DNA from: Motacilla alba alba | Taxonomy: Eukaryota; Chordata; Aves; Passeriformes; Motacillidae | Direction of reading: 5' to 3' | DNA: 64,000 bases | NCBI RefSeq assembly: GCF_015832195.1 | Contig: NC_052031.1 | Location: 14,509,850 to 14,573,849 of the forward strand | Shown: positions 23,801-35,880 of the stretch, in pieces | Layout of the letters: every line of letters begins with the position of its first letter | Numbering within the stretch: the stretch's first letter is position 1 | The notes under the pieces: generated by a model | The model's database searches: none | Told to the model about the DNA's origin: nothing | What the model saw: the letters and a program-made list of their open reading frames with translations, nothing else | Program-made: the position numbers and the translations under genes

Positions 23801-25207
23801 TAAAATGGTTGACATTTTATTAACATATTTCATGGGGAATTCAGAATTTGTTACAGAGAAGTTATGTGAGAAGTAAATATCGAGGAAGATTTATTTGCAG
23901 AATATAGACAGTCCTCTGTTCTGATTTATGTAGGACCCCAAGCAAGAAGGAGGTTTAAACTGCTTGAGGCAAGGATTAAGAAATTTCTTTCTTGCTTCTT
24001 TAATCTCTGCACTGGTAAAGGATCTGGATTTATAATGCATCACTCGTCCCGTGCTGGCTGGAGGGTAGATAGCACTGGTGTGTGATTTTTCAAGTCATCA
24101 CAGGTCTGAGGGTTGTCATTGCTTAGGCCCAAGGCATATCCTCAGTACACACAAAGGATGGGAATTGTCAGCACTGCAGCATGTATTCCCCTCACAGACA
24201 CCAACCAGCAGTGAGGAGAAGGGTAGGAGTAGAGCTACCACTTTAAAATTTCAATACATTTTTCAAGAAATTAAATTATTTGAGCATAGGACTAATCTTG
24301 CTGTGTGAAAAGTAAGTATTTAATCTAAACAAATCACTTGGGCTCCCTTCATGTCAATGGAGAAAGACAGGGAACTCTACAGAGTTCATCCCTCCACCTC
24401 CTTTAGACACTTTAAAGGGATAAATCCCCTTTTGGAGGTATCTGCTGCTTTCCTTTGGTCATGAGCAGCCCAGCTCCTTAGTTCAGGACAGATGCTTGTA
24501 TTTTAAGCAACTAAAATGTACTGAGATGAATCCCATCCATGGCCAAAAGCTTGAACAAAATCTAATGGTCTGAAAATCAAAATTATCTTCCTACATTCTC
24601 TCTCCCCTCCTTTGTTTCTACCCTTATTTCTTCAAGACTCTATCTTATGCCTGAAGTACAATTTCTCAAAGGCAAAGACTGAGTTTTTTGTGGTTTTACA
24701 TATTGGGAGAATGTAGCACTGAATAATAAAACCAGAATGAATTTTAAGTTTACAACCAGGTAAGATAAGGTTTTGTTTTTTGGTTGTTTTTTTTTTTTCA
24801 TAAATCTGATTAGGAGAGAGCTAAGGGCAGCAGAGGGATAAGCTACAGAACTCAGATGTGACAAGAGAGAAAGGCTACCCTACTCCTCAGCTTCCTCACC
24901 TCCACATGCCACTGGCTGGGTGCTCCTCCATATTGTGCACCCTGAAGGAAAAAACTACTTTTAAACTTGCATTTAATAAATATTTTAAAGAGCTTTTTCA
25001 CAATTCAAAAGGATATCAAGTCTATTTGTAATTCATGAGAAATTTCCTCTTTTTCTTACAGTCACAGCACCCCACAGTGTCCTTCGCCTTTAGTGTGCAA
25101 GTTTGAAGTCTTTGATTTTTCCACCACAAACAAGAAAGTATCTTCAACTCAAATATTATCTCCCTAGTGGGCACAGTGTTACTAGTAGTAATCAACACTA
25201 AAGACTT
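20876..25207. other. LAMB4 upstream region, no gene recognised
   Basis: It must contain, or be spanned by, the intron before the LAMB4 start exon, because that exon has its own acceptor. I found no CpG island, TATA-type promoter or noncoding exon that I could support. AT-rich, with a poly-T run near 24,790. Confidence 0.5.
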
Positions 25208-25604
25208 CTGGTTTCAGCCAGGACAGGTTAATTTTTTGCAGTAGATGGGAGGGGAGTGGCCAGGACCCTGATAACATTCAATACCAGCTCAGGTTGTTGT
25301 CAGGGGCAGGAGGTGAAGACTCTCCTTCCTTCAGAGGAGTAAACATGGCAGGGGGGATCCCTCCAGCATTGTTTATTTGTCAAGGGGTCAGTGGTGAGCA
25401 TTTTTGCAGGTCAATCACTCCCTCTTTTGTATACCTCTGTTAATGTTGTTGCTCTTACTGTTGGCTTTCTCATCTCATTACTGTTTCCAGTAAATTGTTC
25501 TTATCTCAACCTGTGAGCCTTGCCTTTTGTGCCTCCAATTAGAGGGGGTGGGAGGGGGAAGCAGCAGTGTGGTTTTAGCAGGAGTACTAAACTGGAGCAC
25601 AACA
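25208..25604 (+). mobile_element. Solo LTR of an ERVL-type avian endogenous retrovirus
   Basis: The sequence follows the layout of a common songbird ERVL LTR as I remember it: a 5' tract cagccaggacaggttaattt, a middle ttcaataccagctcagg, a polyadenylation zone gtaaattgttcttatctcaa, and a 3' end with a GGGGGTGGGAGGGGG tract and tttagcaggagtactaaac. No internal viral genes flank it, so it looks like a solo LTR. Ends are approximate and target-site duplications were not resolved. Confidence 0.6.
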
Positions 25605-26399
25605 AAGAAAATTTATTCTAAAATACCAGTGTGATTTAAAAAGTGCTAGTCAAGATACATATATATATTCAAGATACAATGTTTCATGTTATTTCTGCAG
25701 GTCCTGACATTTCCCAGCTGGCAGTAGGACTGGGAGGATGAGAATGCTGTCACACACCTTGTTGCAGTCTCATGTTAAGTTTTCTCAGTGAGTTCATACA
25801 GTACAGCAGGACAGGACTCTTTCCAAGAACCTTCTCATATCAATAAACAAGGGCTTGAAAATTTTTATTTTTTCATCACTTTGCTGGCTTATTAATGAGA
25901 AGTAGTTATTCTCCCTAAATTTAAGTGGAAAAAATGGATTATTGCACATAAAAGCATAGCAGAGAGAACTAAAAAGAAAAAAGAGAAGGAATACATTACC
26001 GCAACCTTAAACATGAAGCTTCTCACTGGAAAACTTTTAGCACCACAGTATCTCTTAATAGGGCATAACAGTGCTCTTATTCTGCTAATGGTCTCTGTAC
26101 TGCTGAAAATGCTAAGAAAAGATTGTCCTATTTTTATTTGTCCAAATTTGTGGCCATGTCCTCTTTTATGCCCCCATTATTAGATTTTCCATACATGTCA
26201 GCCTAAATTGTCCCAAGTGTCTTTCTCTAGGTAAAAGTAAATTCTTCTGCAAAGGTTGAATTGATGTTGTTTAGAAATTATCTTGAGCTCAGAAAATCTC
26301 TCTGGCCTCTGAGGAACCCCTGGCCCACTGGCATAGAAACATTTTCTTACTAATGCAACAAACTTTCATACTATGGTCTGTTTGGGAAGTCAGATGTAT

Positions 26400-26440
26400 G
26401 TTTGGGGGGTTTTATTGGTGGGGGTGTGTGGGGGGGAAGT
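26400..26440 (+). repeat. G-run cluster, possible G-quadruplex
   Basis: Runs of six, five and seven guanines with short loops. Intergenic; nothing links it to a gene. Confidence 0.5.
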
Positions 26441-26859
26441 GAATAAAGAAAAAAATCAGAAGCCAAAAGACCACAATTTAAAAATGAATCAAAGGAAAAA
26501 CAGTCAATTCCACAAGCTCCCCCCAAGGAACCCTAGGAAATTGAGATCATCAGGTGGAGAACCTGAAAGACAGAAGGATGACAGTTTCAGTTTGAGAACT
26601 GCAAACAGCAGAGAGATCATGTCCACTGGAGGACAACAGCAGTGACAGCAGCATGGAATTTAGGGGGTTTTCCCATTGTTACTTTCATCTTTCAATATCC
26701 AGTTTCATTTATCAGCCAACCTACAGTTTGTTTGTAAAGGCAAATATCTTTTTCCATTCATCAATCAGTGGAATCCTTCCCATTGTTTCTTTTATCTCTC
26801 AGTGATAATTTTATCTACCAGCAGAACCACAGCTTGTTTGTAAAGATAAATCTGTCATG

Positions 26860-26985
26860 CCTCTCAATGCCAAAGTTGTGGGTTCAATCTCCATATAGGC
26901 CATCTACTTAAAAGCTGGACTTGATGATCTTTCTGGGTCCCTTCCAAATCAGACTATTCTGAGATTCTGTGAAATCTCCCAACAT
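26860..26985 (+). mobile_element. tRNA-Ile-derived SINE with CR1 tail (TguSINE1-like)
   Basis: The 5' half resembles the 3' half of tRNA-Ile, with a B-box-like gtgggttcaatctcc followed by ataggcca. The 3' half is a CR1 terminus: ggacttgatgatctttctgg, then gtcccttccaaatcag and attctgagattctgtga. This composite is the known layout of the zebra finch TguSINE1 family. The A-box end is diverged or lost. Confidence 0.7.
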
Positions 26986-29900
26986 ATGCACGCTAATTAC
27001 CTAAAAGCATGACAGAATGATAGCTGGTTGACTATCAGCAGTTTAGTTTTAACTGTGTCTATCCTGTAACATCCAAATCTGTGCAAACACAGGCAGCATC
27101 ACACAAAAGTCACACATAAGTGAGAATAATAATTAGATTTTTTCATGGACCCTAACCATATAACCAACATAACAGTAGCACAGCCAGAACATTGCATGTT
27201 AGTAAGTTGGGAACCGGTGGACAGATTAATATATCGTCCCCAGGATCAAGAATATATAAGCTCTGCTTTCTCTCGAGTATTTAATTATACCAGATGGAAG
27301 AAAGTGAAAAAAAAAAAGATTGTCTTATTTCACTTTGCTGATCTTCTCTTGTCAAATGGAAGGAAAGTGTTGTCACGACCAGGAAGGAGCAGCTGGGTAT
27401 GATGGAAACCCAGCCAAGCACAGAAAATGTCAGCAGCAAAGCTGGAGCAGGAAATGCCTCTTGCTTTCAAAAGCCATTATTGAGGCAGTTCCCTTTCATC
27501 AGAAGAAGGCAGGAAGCAATCTTTCCCTTGCTGATCACCTATGTGGAGGACATTTCAACAACAATTGGTTTTCTCATGCTTCCCGTCCTTTCTCACCAGG
27601 TAGTTTGTGACCATTACCCCAAGGTCCTGGCAGCAGGGTCAAGGGAGTAGGTGTCTGTGAACCCTGAGCCAGAAGGCCCTTCACAGTCTCTGCTATATCT
27701 CACAGGGTAAGTAGTCTGAAACAGAAAACAGAAAAGGACCAGAGCTTTGGAGAAGTGAGGATCAATCTGAAGTTGGGGAGAGCGAAGACAAGAAGCTGAT
27801 TCATGTACCCTGGCAGCAAAAAGATTTAATGTTTTGAAAAGGTCCACAGGCAATCATAGAGACATAGATGGGGCAAGGAAGATGTGAAGAAACCGGGTAG
27901 GAGATTACAGAGAATATGTTCAAAGTTGTAGCTGAAAGTTGTGGTTTAGACAGATGGGCATGAAAAAAGTGCCATGTGCTATCAGTTCATAAAAGAGTAT
28001 TGCCATGCAGGAACAGAGGCTAAAAATGCACCAGGGCAATCCACCCACATGGCTACAGTGTCTTTGTTCCCAGTGGGCAAATCAGAAATACAGTGGCTGT
28101 TTGAGGAGTTAGAATGCATTGGACCTACTGAGATCCATGATGAAGTGCTCCTCACTTAAGAGTATCCTGACCCCTTCAGATTGCCTTGCAGAAGTGTCCT
28201 GAAAATTAATTGAAACCTTGGTGATTGCCAGATTACACTTTGACTAGGTAAAGCTTAATAACCATTCTTGTTTTTGCAAGGTTCAGCTCTCACCAATCAT
28301 ATTCAAATTGTTACAGAAAGCAACAAGCATGATAAAATAAATTTTAAAATCCCTCAGAAATATATGGAGTTCATGTTCTTTATTATAAAAGTCAAAATAA
28401 TATTCTTATAAAGCCAAACCTTCATACCAATTTGTGAAGAGTTCCTTTGAGCTTGTTTGGCCTGCTGGAATATCATGGGAAAAAACTTACAAGAAAACTC
28501 AAAAGTCTAATTTCTTATATGTTGGAATAAATCAGCCGAGACTCCATTTTCCTCATGCAGAAAGCCAATTCTTTATTTACAAAGTTCACATTTATAGGAA
28601 ATATCAGAGGGCGCTATGTTCAACTTAATTGGTCAGCAATACAGTGAAACTCAGTTCATTGGTCACTAGGGGCTACTGTATATGTGTATCAAACTTTCTC
28701 TCTCTAGATATGTTTACATTTTTCCTTTGTGGGTTTTCATGGGACAAATCTTATTGTTCACACAGATGTATTTGTTTTTCACCCTTAGAATAGATTGTTG
28801 TGTTAAATGAACTTCTCATTCTCAATAAAGCTTCACATGGGAACTTGCAAATTGCTTGTTAGCTGCCCTTAGAAGAAATTACAGGCCAGCTTTGGCAATT
28901 TTAGCAGAGTGAAGCCTGATTTCATAAGGCCTTTCTTTTATAATCCTACCTGTCTATTACACTTACAGAGCCCAAACAAATAAATGCACCTACTATACAG
29001 AGTTTACAATAACTTGGGGGAAATAAGCTGATTTCTGCTGACTAAGCATCACCTTATATGCATACTACTAGTATATAATTCCAACACCACAGGTGTCACA
29101 ACAACTTTAATTTTTTTTTTATAAAATACTAGTAAGACCATGTCATACTATTTAGAATATCCTAGTATCACCATCACCTCACATATGGCTTATCCAGACG
29201 TCTCCCAAACCCTGAGAAAGACTTTAGTGTATTTAATGCAGTTACCAAATAGCAATGTCTTTCCTCTATCAAGGCAAATGGTTCGTGTCCCTCCACTATG
29301 CCAGCTAACACCATTCTCAACCAACTGCCCCTGCAGAAGGCCAAATACCTCCTACCATACATGTTTTTAAGACTTGTGATATTTTTCAAGAATAAGTTTA
29401 TGCTGGGACTGAGAAAGCTTGTAGCAGAGGACCTAACCTGTTTATTAATGGTCATGTGTTTTGGAACTGTGTTCCAAAGAACAGAAAATAGAACATTAAA
29501 ATAAAAGAAATACTGAAGGTCACAACATATGCTAGTGTGTCTTTGTCTCCTCATGGCCTTGTGCTATATTTAGACAATTCAAGAATATTATGTGGAAGGA
29601 TTGTGCAACTTAATCAATTACCAAAATATTTCTGTTTTGTCATCATGATCTAATTACCAAAATTAGCCAAGCAGTGAAAGATCAGGTTTATTACAACCTG
29701 ACATTTGTAACCTGGACAGGAATTCAATTCAGTGAGCAATCCCCACAGATACCATACAATCCATCAACAGCATACAGCAGATCTCTGCTGAATGAAAGAC
29801 ACAACTTCGAGTCAGTTATCTGTCTGCACCAAACAATTTAAACTCCTAGAAAAAGGACAAAAGCCCAGGAAGATTACACTGTAACATTTTTCAACCACGG

Positions 29901-30430
29901 CTTTCGCAGTACTTTGCTGCAACACAACACCTTTCTTACCTCAGCTGACTTGTGAGCTCCCCATGAGCTTCATGAAACAGCTGTATTTGCTGCAATATAA
30001 ATATATATATATATTTATGTGCTGTATATATGCAATGCAGCTGTATATATGCAATATACAATTGCATCTTAAATGGTACCCAAGTCACAGAAATATTCAA
30101 TATAAGAATTAGGATTAATTAATCATTTAAAAAAACTGTAGTGGTAATTATGTATGAAAACAGTGACAACTATGTAGAACAAAGCCATTCTGTTTACACG
30201 ATGAATTAATGGGGAATGGGATTGCTTCAGATTGCCTCAGTAGTTTAAACATTGTCCTGCTTTCAGTGAGCAGGACTGTTCCTCTTCTGAGACCCTATGA
30301 CAAGAAATCTTCACTAGGATAATTTGAAAAAGGGTCTCTCAGAAGACCAGAAGTCGGGTTGAGTTGGAAAACTGATGTTGGAGATTAGAGAGACCAAGTC
30401 TTTCATCAACAGCTTATTTTTATTGACAGC
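26986..30430. other. Intergenic region between LAMB4 and ERGIC2
   Basis: No gene recognised. Open frames at 27,145-27,402 and 27,399-27,650 resemble nothing I know and lack supporting splice or repeat context. AT-rich, with an (AT)n run at about 29,995-30,016. A paired CTCF-like motif at 28.6 kb is listed separately. Confidence 0.5.
28601..28675 (+). promoter_or_regulatory. Two CTCF-like motifs
   Basis: atatcagagggcgct at about 28,601 and ggtcactaggggctac at about 28,661 both resemble the CTCF core (CC.C.AGGGGGCGC), in the same orientation and 60 bp apart. Matches are partial and made by eye. Confidence 0.25.
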
Positions 30431-30439
30431 AGCTAGACA

Positions 30440-30765
30440 GACGAGGAAAATGGCAGCCCGTGAGCAAACCCCGCGGCAGTGAGCACCCGCGGTGCGGCAC
30501 TGCGCTCCCGCTCCCCCGGCTCCGGACCGGCACCCGTTGCCTCGGGCGTGCCCCGGGCCGTGCCGGGCGGGGCTCCCTCCGCCTCCTCCCGGCTCCCGGA
30601 GCGTGGATCCTCCTCATTGGCCGAGGCCGCTCCCGCCCCGTCCCGCTCCAAGGCGCCGGGGCCCGCGCCCCTCACGGCCGCCGCCGCAGGCCCTGCGGCC
30701 GCCGCTGTCCGCCTTCGTCGTCCCTTCGCTGCCCCTCCCTCATGCCGTTTCCTTTCTAATCTTCC
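30440..30765. promoter_or_regulatory. Small CpG island of unassigned gene
   Basis: About 320 bp of dense CpG and GC with an inverted CCAAT (cattgg at about 30,616) and GC boxes. On the plus strand a YY1-like gaaaATGGCAGCC lies at about 30,446, directly followed by a donor-like gtgagc at 30,460. On the minus strand there is a gtgagg donor candidate near 30,680. It could serve a noncoding LAMB4 first exon, an alternative ERGIC2 promoter or a lncRNA. Confidence 0.6.
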
Positions 30766-33300
30766 CAGCCCTCACCTCTCAACCCCCATGACTTTCTCCT
30801 CCCCCACCCCCTTTCCAGCCACTCCCACCGTTCATCTCCATATTCGCTCTTTTGCACCTGTTTCCTTTGCCCCTCCTGCTCCTTCCTAAATGCCACCTCG
30901 GTGCCTCCACGTTCCGGTAAAGCGGCTGCTCTCTCTCTGAATCCCTGCCTCGCCTCGCTCCCTGCAGGCGCTCCTGGCCGATCCCACTCGTGCTATCCAG
31001 CCTTTCCCTCGCCCTTTCGCGCTAACAAAATGCTTTTTCAGCTGTCGTGAACCACCTGTGCAGGCAACTGTAGCAGAAAATGATGGGGGTTTGTGTGTAG
31101 TCTCGACCTGCTTTATTCAGGTTTTGATTTTAGTTTGTATATCCTGGACATGGTTTCTAGCTTTTTAACTAATGCTGAAGTGTGTTGAAGCGCAGGTGGG
31201 CATATCTGTGCATGTTTACATTTGTTTCTCTTGTTTGGTCTACTACCGTCCTCTTTGTTATTGTCTTTGATATCAATATTCTTCATAGCCCATACTCCTG
31301 TGGATTTTTTTTTCTGTCCTACGTAATTTGTGGTTTGATAAACCATACGGGTATGAGATGTGGTTTCCTCTCTTTGCACACATCAAGGGACTTCATAAAT
31401 CACCAGTGTTAAGAAGTGCTGGGGGTTTTGGGAAGACAGTTGTATTTTTGCATAGGTGGCTGCATTTAAGTCTGGGGGTGCTTTGGGATCTTGTTAAATT
31501 CTGAACTGAATCAAACGTGTAAAGCAGCAGCTGAGGGGCAGCCTGTTGGCATACCTGCATGGTTTGCTCTTGGCAGCTGAATTTCTTCCTCCTTGTCAGG
31601 CTCCCTGAGGTTATTTGGCAGATACTTATGGGCTGCCACGACTTAGGCGTGTTCAGGAGAGCAGAAAACGCACGGGTGTAAGGAAAGGAGCATGGTTTGA
31701 ACTGGAGTAGTCTGGTGCTTGATGGGTGCAGTGCAATTACTGTTGTGTATCTTTAGCACAGTGTGGTCACAGCATGGTGTTAGTGTAATGGACAGTGTTA
31801 TCACTATATAAATTTTCTCTGATTTTCCTAAATTCAGATTTTTTTTCCCCTGTGTTCTTCCTCATAAAACCTCATGGAGACATTTGGAGTTATGAATAAG
31901 AGTATAGTGGTGCAAAGCTCCAAGCAGTTTTGTCCCATGCCACTTCCCTGTAAGAGGCATCTCAGAGTGATGTTGAGCACTAAGGCTGAGCCCATGTTTG
32001 TCTGTGAGCAGATGAGATTGTTTGTCTGTGAAAACATCTGTTGAGTGTCGCTGCTGCACAGCTAATAATCAGATCTATCAGTTTCGCCTTCCAAGCCTCA
32101 GTGCCGAAAGCATTTTGAGGGAAAATAGGGCTTAGCCAGAAAAATCCCTGGCTGCTGAATTATACCCTAGGACCTAGGCATGTCAAAGTAAGAGATTTAT
32201 GTGCCTAAAGCTGCTTGCTCTTTCTGAGATGAGGGAACAAATGTACAATAAACATATTTTTAGCCTAGTTATTTATCTCTTGTAATATCATACTTCCCCC
32301 TCCTCTTTTTTTTTTTGACTGTCTGATCCAGTTGTTATTATAGTTCCTAAAATGATGGAAATAGACTGATCACAATTCAGCAAGAACACCGACATGTTGC
32401 TGCATTTTGTTTCCTTCCTTCCTGCCTATCCCTAAAAAGCAAAAAATACTCTGAATCTGTTCATACTCCTTTCTTATTTCAGGTTTCTTTTATTCTCAAA
32501 TGCTGTAGACACCCAAAGAGTTGTTTAATTCAAATTGTGTAAACTTTGGCCTGCTATTGAAACTCTTTTGTCATTGATCTACTTTTTCCTCTAAACCATT
32601 AAAAAGAGCAAATCTGAATTACTGCTGTGGAATTCACTACTATTTGTGTTTCTATGGTGTGGGTTTTATTTGCTTGCCTCATTATCAAAAACCCTGGAGT
32701 CTTCAGTCTCTTTTTTTCAGATCTATGAAGATAAATGTCTGGTATGATTTTTGTAAAAAAACCTTATATTGAGCAATTTAAAAAATCATTTTGATATAAT
32801 CTAAAATCTTATTGCTCCCTGGAAGATATTGGGTGAGCTCCCTTTTTGGCTGTGTCTAAGTTGGGTCAGCTTCTTGTGGGCAGGGTGGCAGTAGCATGAT
32901 GTGACTTGCTAGGACTGTAAGGAAAAATCTGGAGATAAACTAATGCTGCAGTTATTAAGGCATAAAGCTTGTGGAGAGGCAGTGCCTGTTAGTTAATTCC
33001 ACTAGCACAGGAAAAAGGACTGAGATTTTGGGTATATGTGAGCCCTCTTAATTTTTTCACTTCAAGTCTGAAGACTGGCATGTGAGCTTAAAATCCTTCC
33101 TTCCCCATTGTTATAGGCCACTGTCTTAAAGCCTTTTCCTTCTTAATCCAAGATGCTGCCTCTTTTCAAACGCTGCCTGCTTCTATATCCATAGTGGCCA
33201 AACCCGTATTAACACTGCAAGCCGCGTGCCAGCCCTTAATCACTTTGCTTTGGAAGGTACTTGTCATCCATCGCTTTAAAACATCACTAGATACCTCGCA
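30766..33300. other. Region between the two CpG islands
   Basis: The first 150 bp are pyrimidine-rich; the rest is ordinary AT-rich sequence. No coding exon or known repeat recognised. Confidence 0.5.
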
Positions 33301-33309
33301 CGGTCACAG

Positions 33310-33970
33310 ATTCTCTGGAGCAGCACGTCCGGCTGGCACTGCCATGCCCGGGAGCCCACGCGCCTGGGCGGGACGGCCCGTGCAGGGAGCCCTGCGAGCG
33401 GCGTGGGCCGCACTCCCTGCGGCCCCGGAGGCTCAGCCCGCGGCTGCTGCCGGCGGCGCTCCCGGCCCGGCCCGGCCCGGCCCGGTCCCCGCGCGCCGGC
33501 TCCCGCTCGTCCCGGGCTGCGGCGGCGGGCGCATGCCCGGCGGCTGCGAGCATGCGCGCAGGGGCGGGCGGGGCGCTCCGCCGCTCCCGTCGGCCCGCGG
33601 CTCCCGCCGGGCGTCGGCGGCGGAGCGAGCCCGCCCCGGCCCGCGGTGCCATGCTCAGCGGGGCGGGCGCCGGGCAGCGCGTTGCGGCTCGTCTCCCCCG
33701 TCCGGCCTCGCCCGCGGCGCTGGGCAGCGGCGGCAGAAGCGAGAGGTAGGGGAGGGCGGGGGCGCGGCCTGTCCCGTCCCGCGGCTGCCGGTGCGTGGCG
33801 GCGGCGGGGAGCGCCCGCGGCCCGCACAGGTGTGTGGGCTCCGAGCTGGCGGCCGGCGCCTCCCTCAGCGTGAGGAGCCGGCCCGAGCCGCCGGCAGGGG
33901 TTCAGGCGTGGGTCCGCCCCGCGCCCGTGGGAGCGGGTGTTGGGACGCGCCGCAGCGGCTTCGCTGCCAA
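33310..33970 (+). promoter_or_regulatory. ERGIC2: CpG island promoter of ERGIC2
   Basis: Very GC- and CpG-rich, with NRF1-like sites (gcatgcgcgc at 33,550; gcgcatgccc at 33,529), several GC boxes and a (CCCGG)5 run at 33,461-33,485. It is a typical TATA-less housekeeping promoter, just upstream of the first plausible ERGIC2 donor at 33,746. Confidence 0.8.
33650..33745 (+). other. ERGIC2: ERGIC2 noncoding exon 1 (start approximate)
   Basis: The sequence ggcagaagcgagag ends at a consensus gtaggg donor within the CpG island. Its partner is the acceptor at 35,880. The transcription start is not determined; 33,650 is a guess from promoter layout. Confidence 0.5.
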
Positions 33971-35880
33971 GTTGTCTGGGGGAAAGTGGCCGAACCCCTC
34001 AGCTGGGAATGAGTTGCGTTGCTTCGAGCAGGCCTCTGGTCTTAAGTGGCATTTGTGCTGTGCTTTGTCCCTTATTTATCCTGAATGATAATACTAGTAT
34101 TGTTTCTTAACGCAGTCGGCTCTTGGATTCATAATACCTTACTTTCATAGCAATGGACTCCGTATTTTTGGTGTGTCTCTAGTACATGTGTAGAGATGGG
34201 CAGGGGAGAGGCATCAGGTCTCTATCTGGCTTGGTAGCTGAAAGTGAGTCTGTGTGGGATTAAAGAAACCAGTGAACAGATTGCATATTTCTAGCTGGAT
34301 TGCAAAAATCCACATACTTACCGATGCAGGGTGATTTAGAAAGTTGTTTAGTAAAGTGCTCTCAAATTCCCTGTGTTTATCTTGTACCTCTTTACGGTGT
34401 GCTCACACACATGTGATAGCAGGGAAGATAATGCAGAAGATGAAAGGGTGCTATGTTGGCTTCCTTGCTACATGAATAGGATAACAGGCAAACCCTGCTG
34501 GTGTTTTCTCTGTGCTAACTAATGTTATGACTTCAGTTGTGCCCAAGCAGCTGCTTTGCCATATCAGTGCTTCTTGATTATTTTTTTTAATGCTGTATAA
34601 CTAAAAGCCTGATCCAGCACTTATCTTCTCTGCCCACTCCAACTGGGGTTTCTTTGAATCCTGTGCAACACACACGGTACCATATTGTTGATCTCTGCAG
34701 CCTGACCAAGTGCAGAGTCTGTGTCTGAAGTCAATTTGTTTAGTGAGAAAGTTGCAGGCATAGATGATTTTTCTTGTGTGAACTCTCATTTCCAGTAGAG
34801 CCTATTGCTTTGTTATTATGTGGTACAAAGCCTGCTCAGCACCAGGAAGGGGCAGAGCAGGGAACAGATCTTGAGTAATTTCACTAGGACATGCCAGAGT
34901 CTTGATGTTCTCTTGAAACAGGGTAGATGAGTTCAAAGATTTTTCTACAAGGTGATGATGAGAGCTGTCTCATGTGTTGGCAGTGTAGGTTAGCTTGCCC
35001 ACCTTATAGTGTTTAAATAAGGGACAATAAGATGTCATAATCTCAGAATACAGTAAATGCATGATGGTTTTCATAGCTTCAGAAATTCAGGGTGAAGTTC
35101 TGCAGTTCCCCAGAAGAAAAACAACAGTGTCAACTTGTTAAAACTTGCAGTGTATTGGCAGGACCAGGCTGTGAGCATATTTGCATGATTTGGAAATGGT
35201 TTTAGACAGTATTTCTAGGGCAAGCTGCTTTTCTCAGCATCTTGCTGCTTAACATGACTCCAAGCAGAGATCATATCATGTACAGGCATTATTCTGAAGG
35301 ATGGAGGTAGGATTTGATGCATGACTTGCTCTGGGAGGTATTTTTATAGAGGAGAAAAATGGTCGTTTTATGATGGTAATATTCTACACCTGTAAAAATG
35401 CAAATGCACCTTTTTTTATTCTTTAAGATATAGTTTGTGTCCACATTGGCTGAAAGTAGGAGCCCAGAGCTGTCTGACATCCTCTGAAGTTTATGCAGCC
35501 TATTAAATATTTCCTCCTAAGTCAGTGACTTCTGTGCACTGTCATGTCATGTCTGTTTAGCAAATTTATTTCAGGACTGAGTTTGAATTTTTTTTTTTTT
35601 TTTTACTTAAAATGTGGTTGATTCACTACAAAATAGAACTTAATTGAGAAAGAAATTAATAATAATTAAGTGGTGAATATGCTGGATGTGGCTGGACTGC
35701 AAGCAGCAGTATCCAGGCCAATCTTAACAATTTTCTTGAAGTAAGACTGACCATCCAGTTGTCTAGTGTTTTTTGAAAACATATTTCTGGGGTTTGAATG
35801 GCCTAATTATGCTTTATGTTAAAGCCAGTCAGTTTATGCAATCTTACTTGTGTCTTTTAATCAATTTACTCTCACATTAG

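Noticed and set aside
27145..27650. Two consecutive plus-strand open frames of about 85 codons
   Set aside because: No similarity I recognise, no convincing splice sites, and an internal homopolymer run. Probably chance frames.
30479..30889. 136-codon plus-strand open frame in the CpG island
   Set aside because: Proline/alanine/arginine-rich product typical of random reading of GC-rich DNA; overlapping frames are open too.
33194..34012. 272-codon plus-strand and 183-codon minus-strand open frames in the ERGIC2 promoter island
   Set aside because: Low-complexity products caused by high GC content. The region is a promoter and holds the noncoding first exon of ERGIC2.
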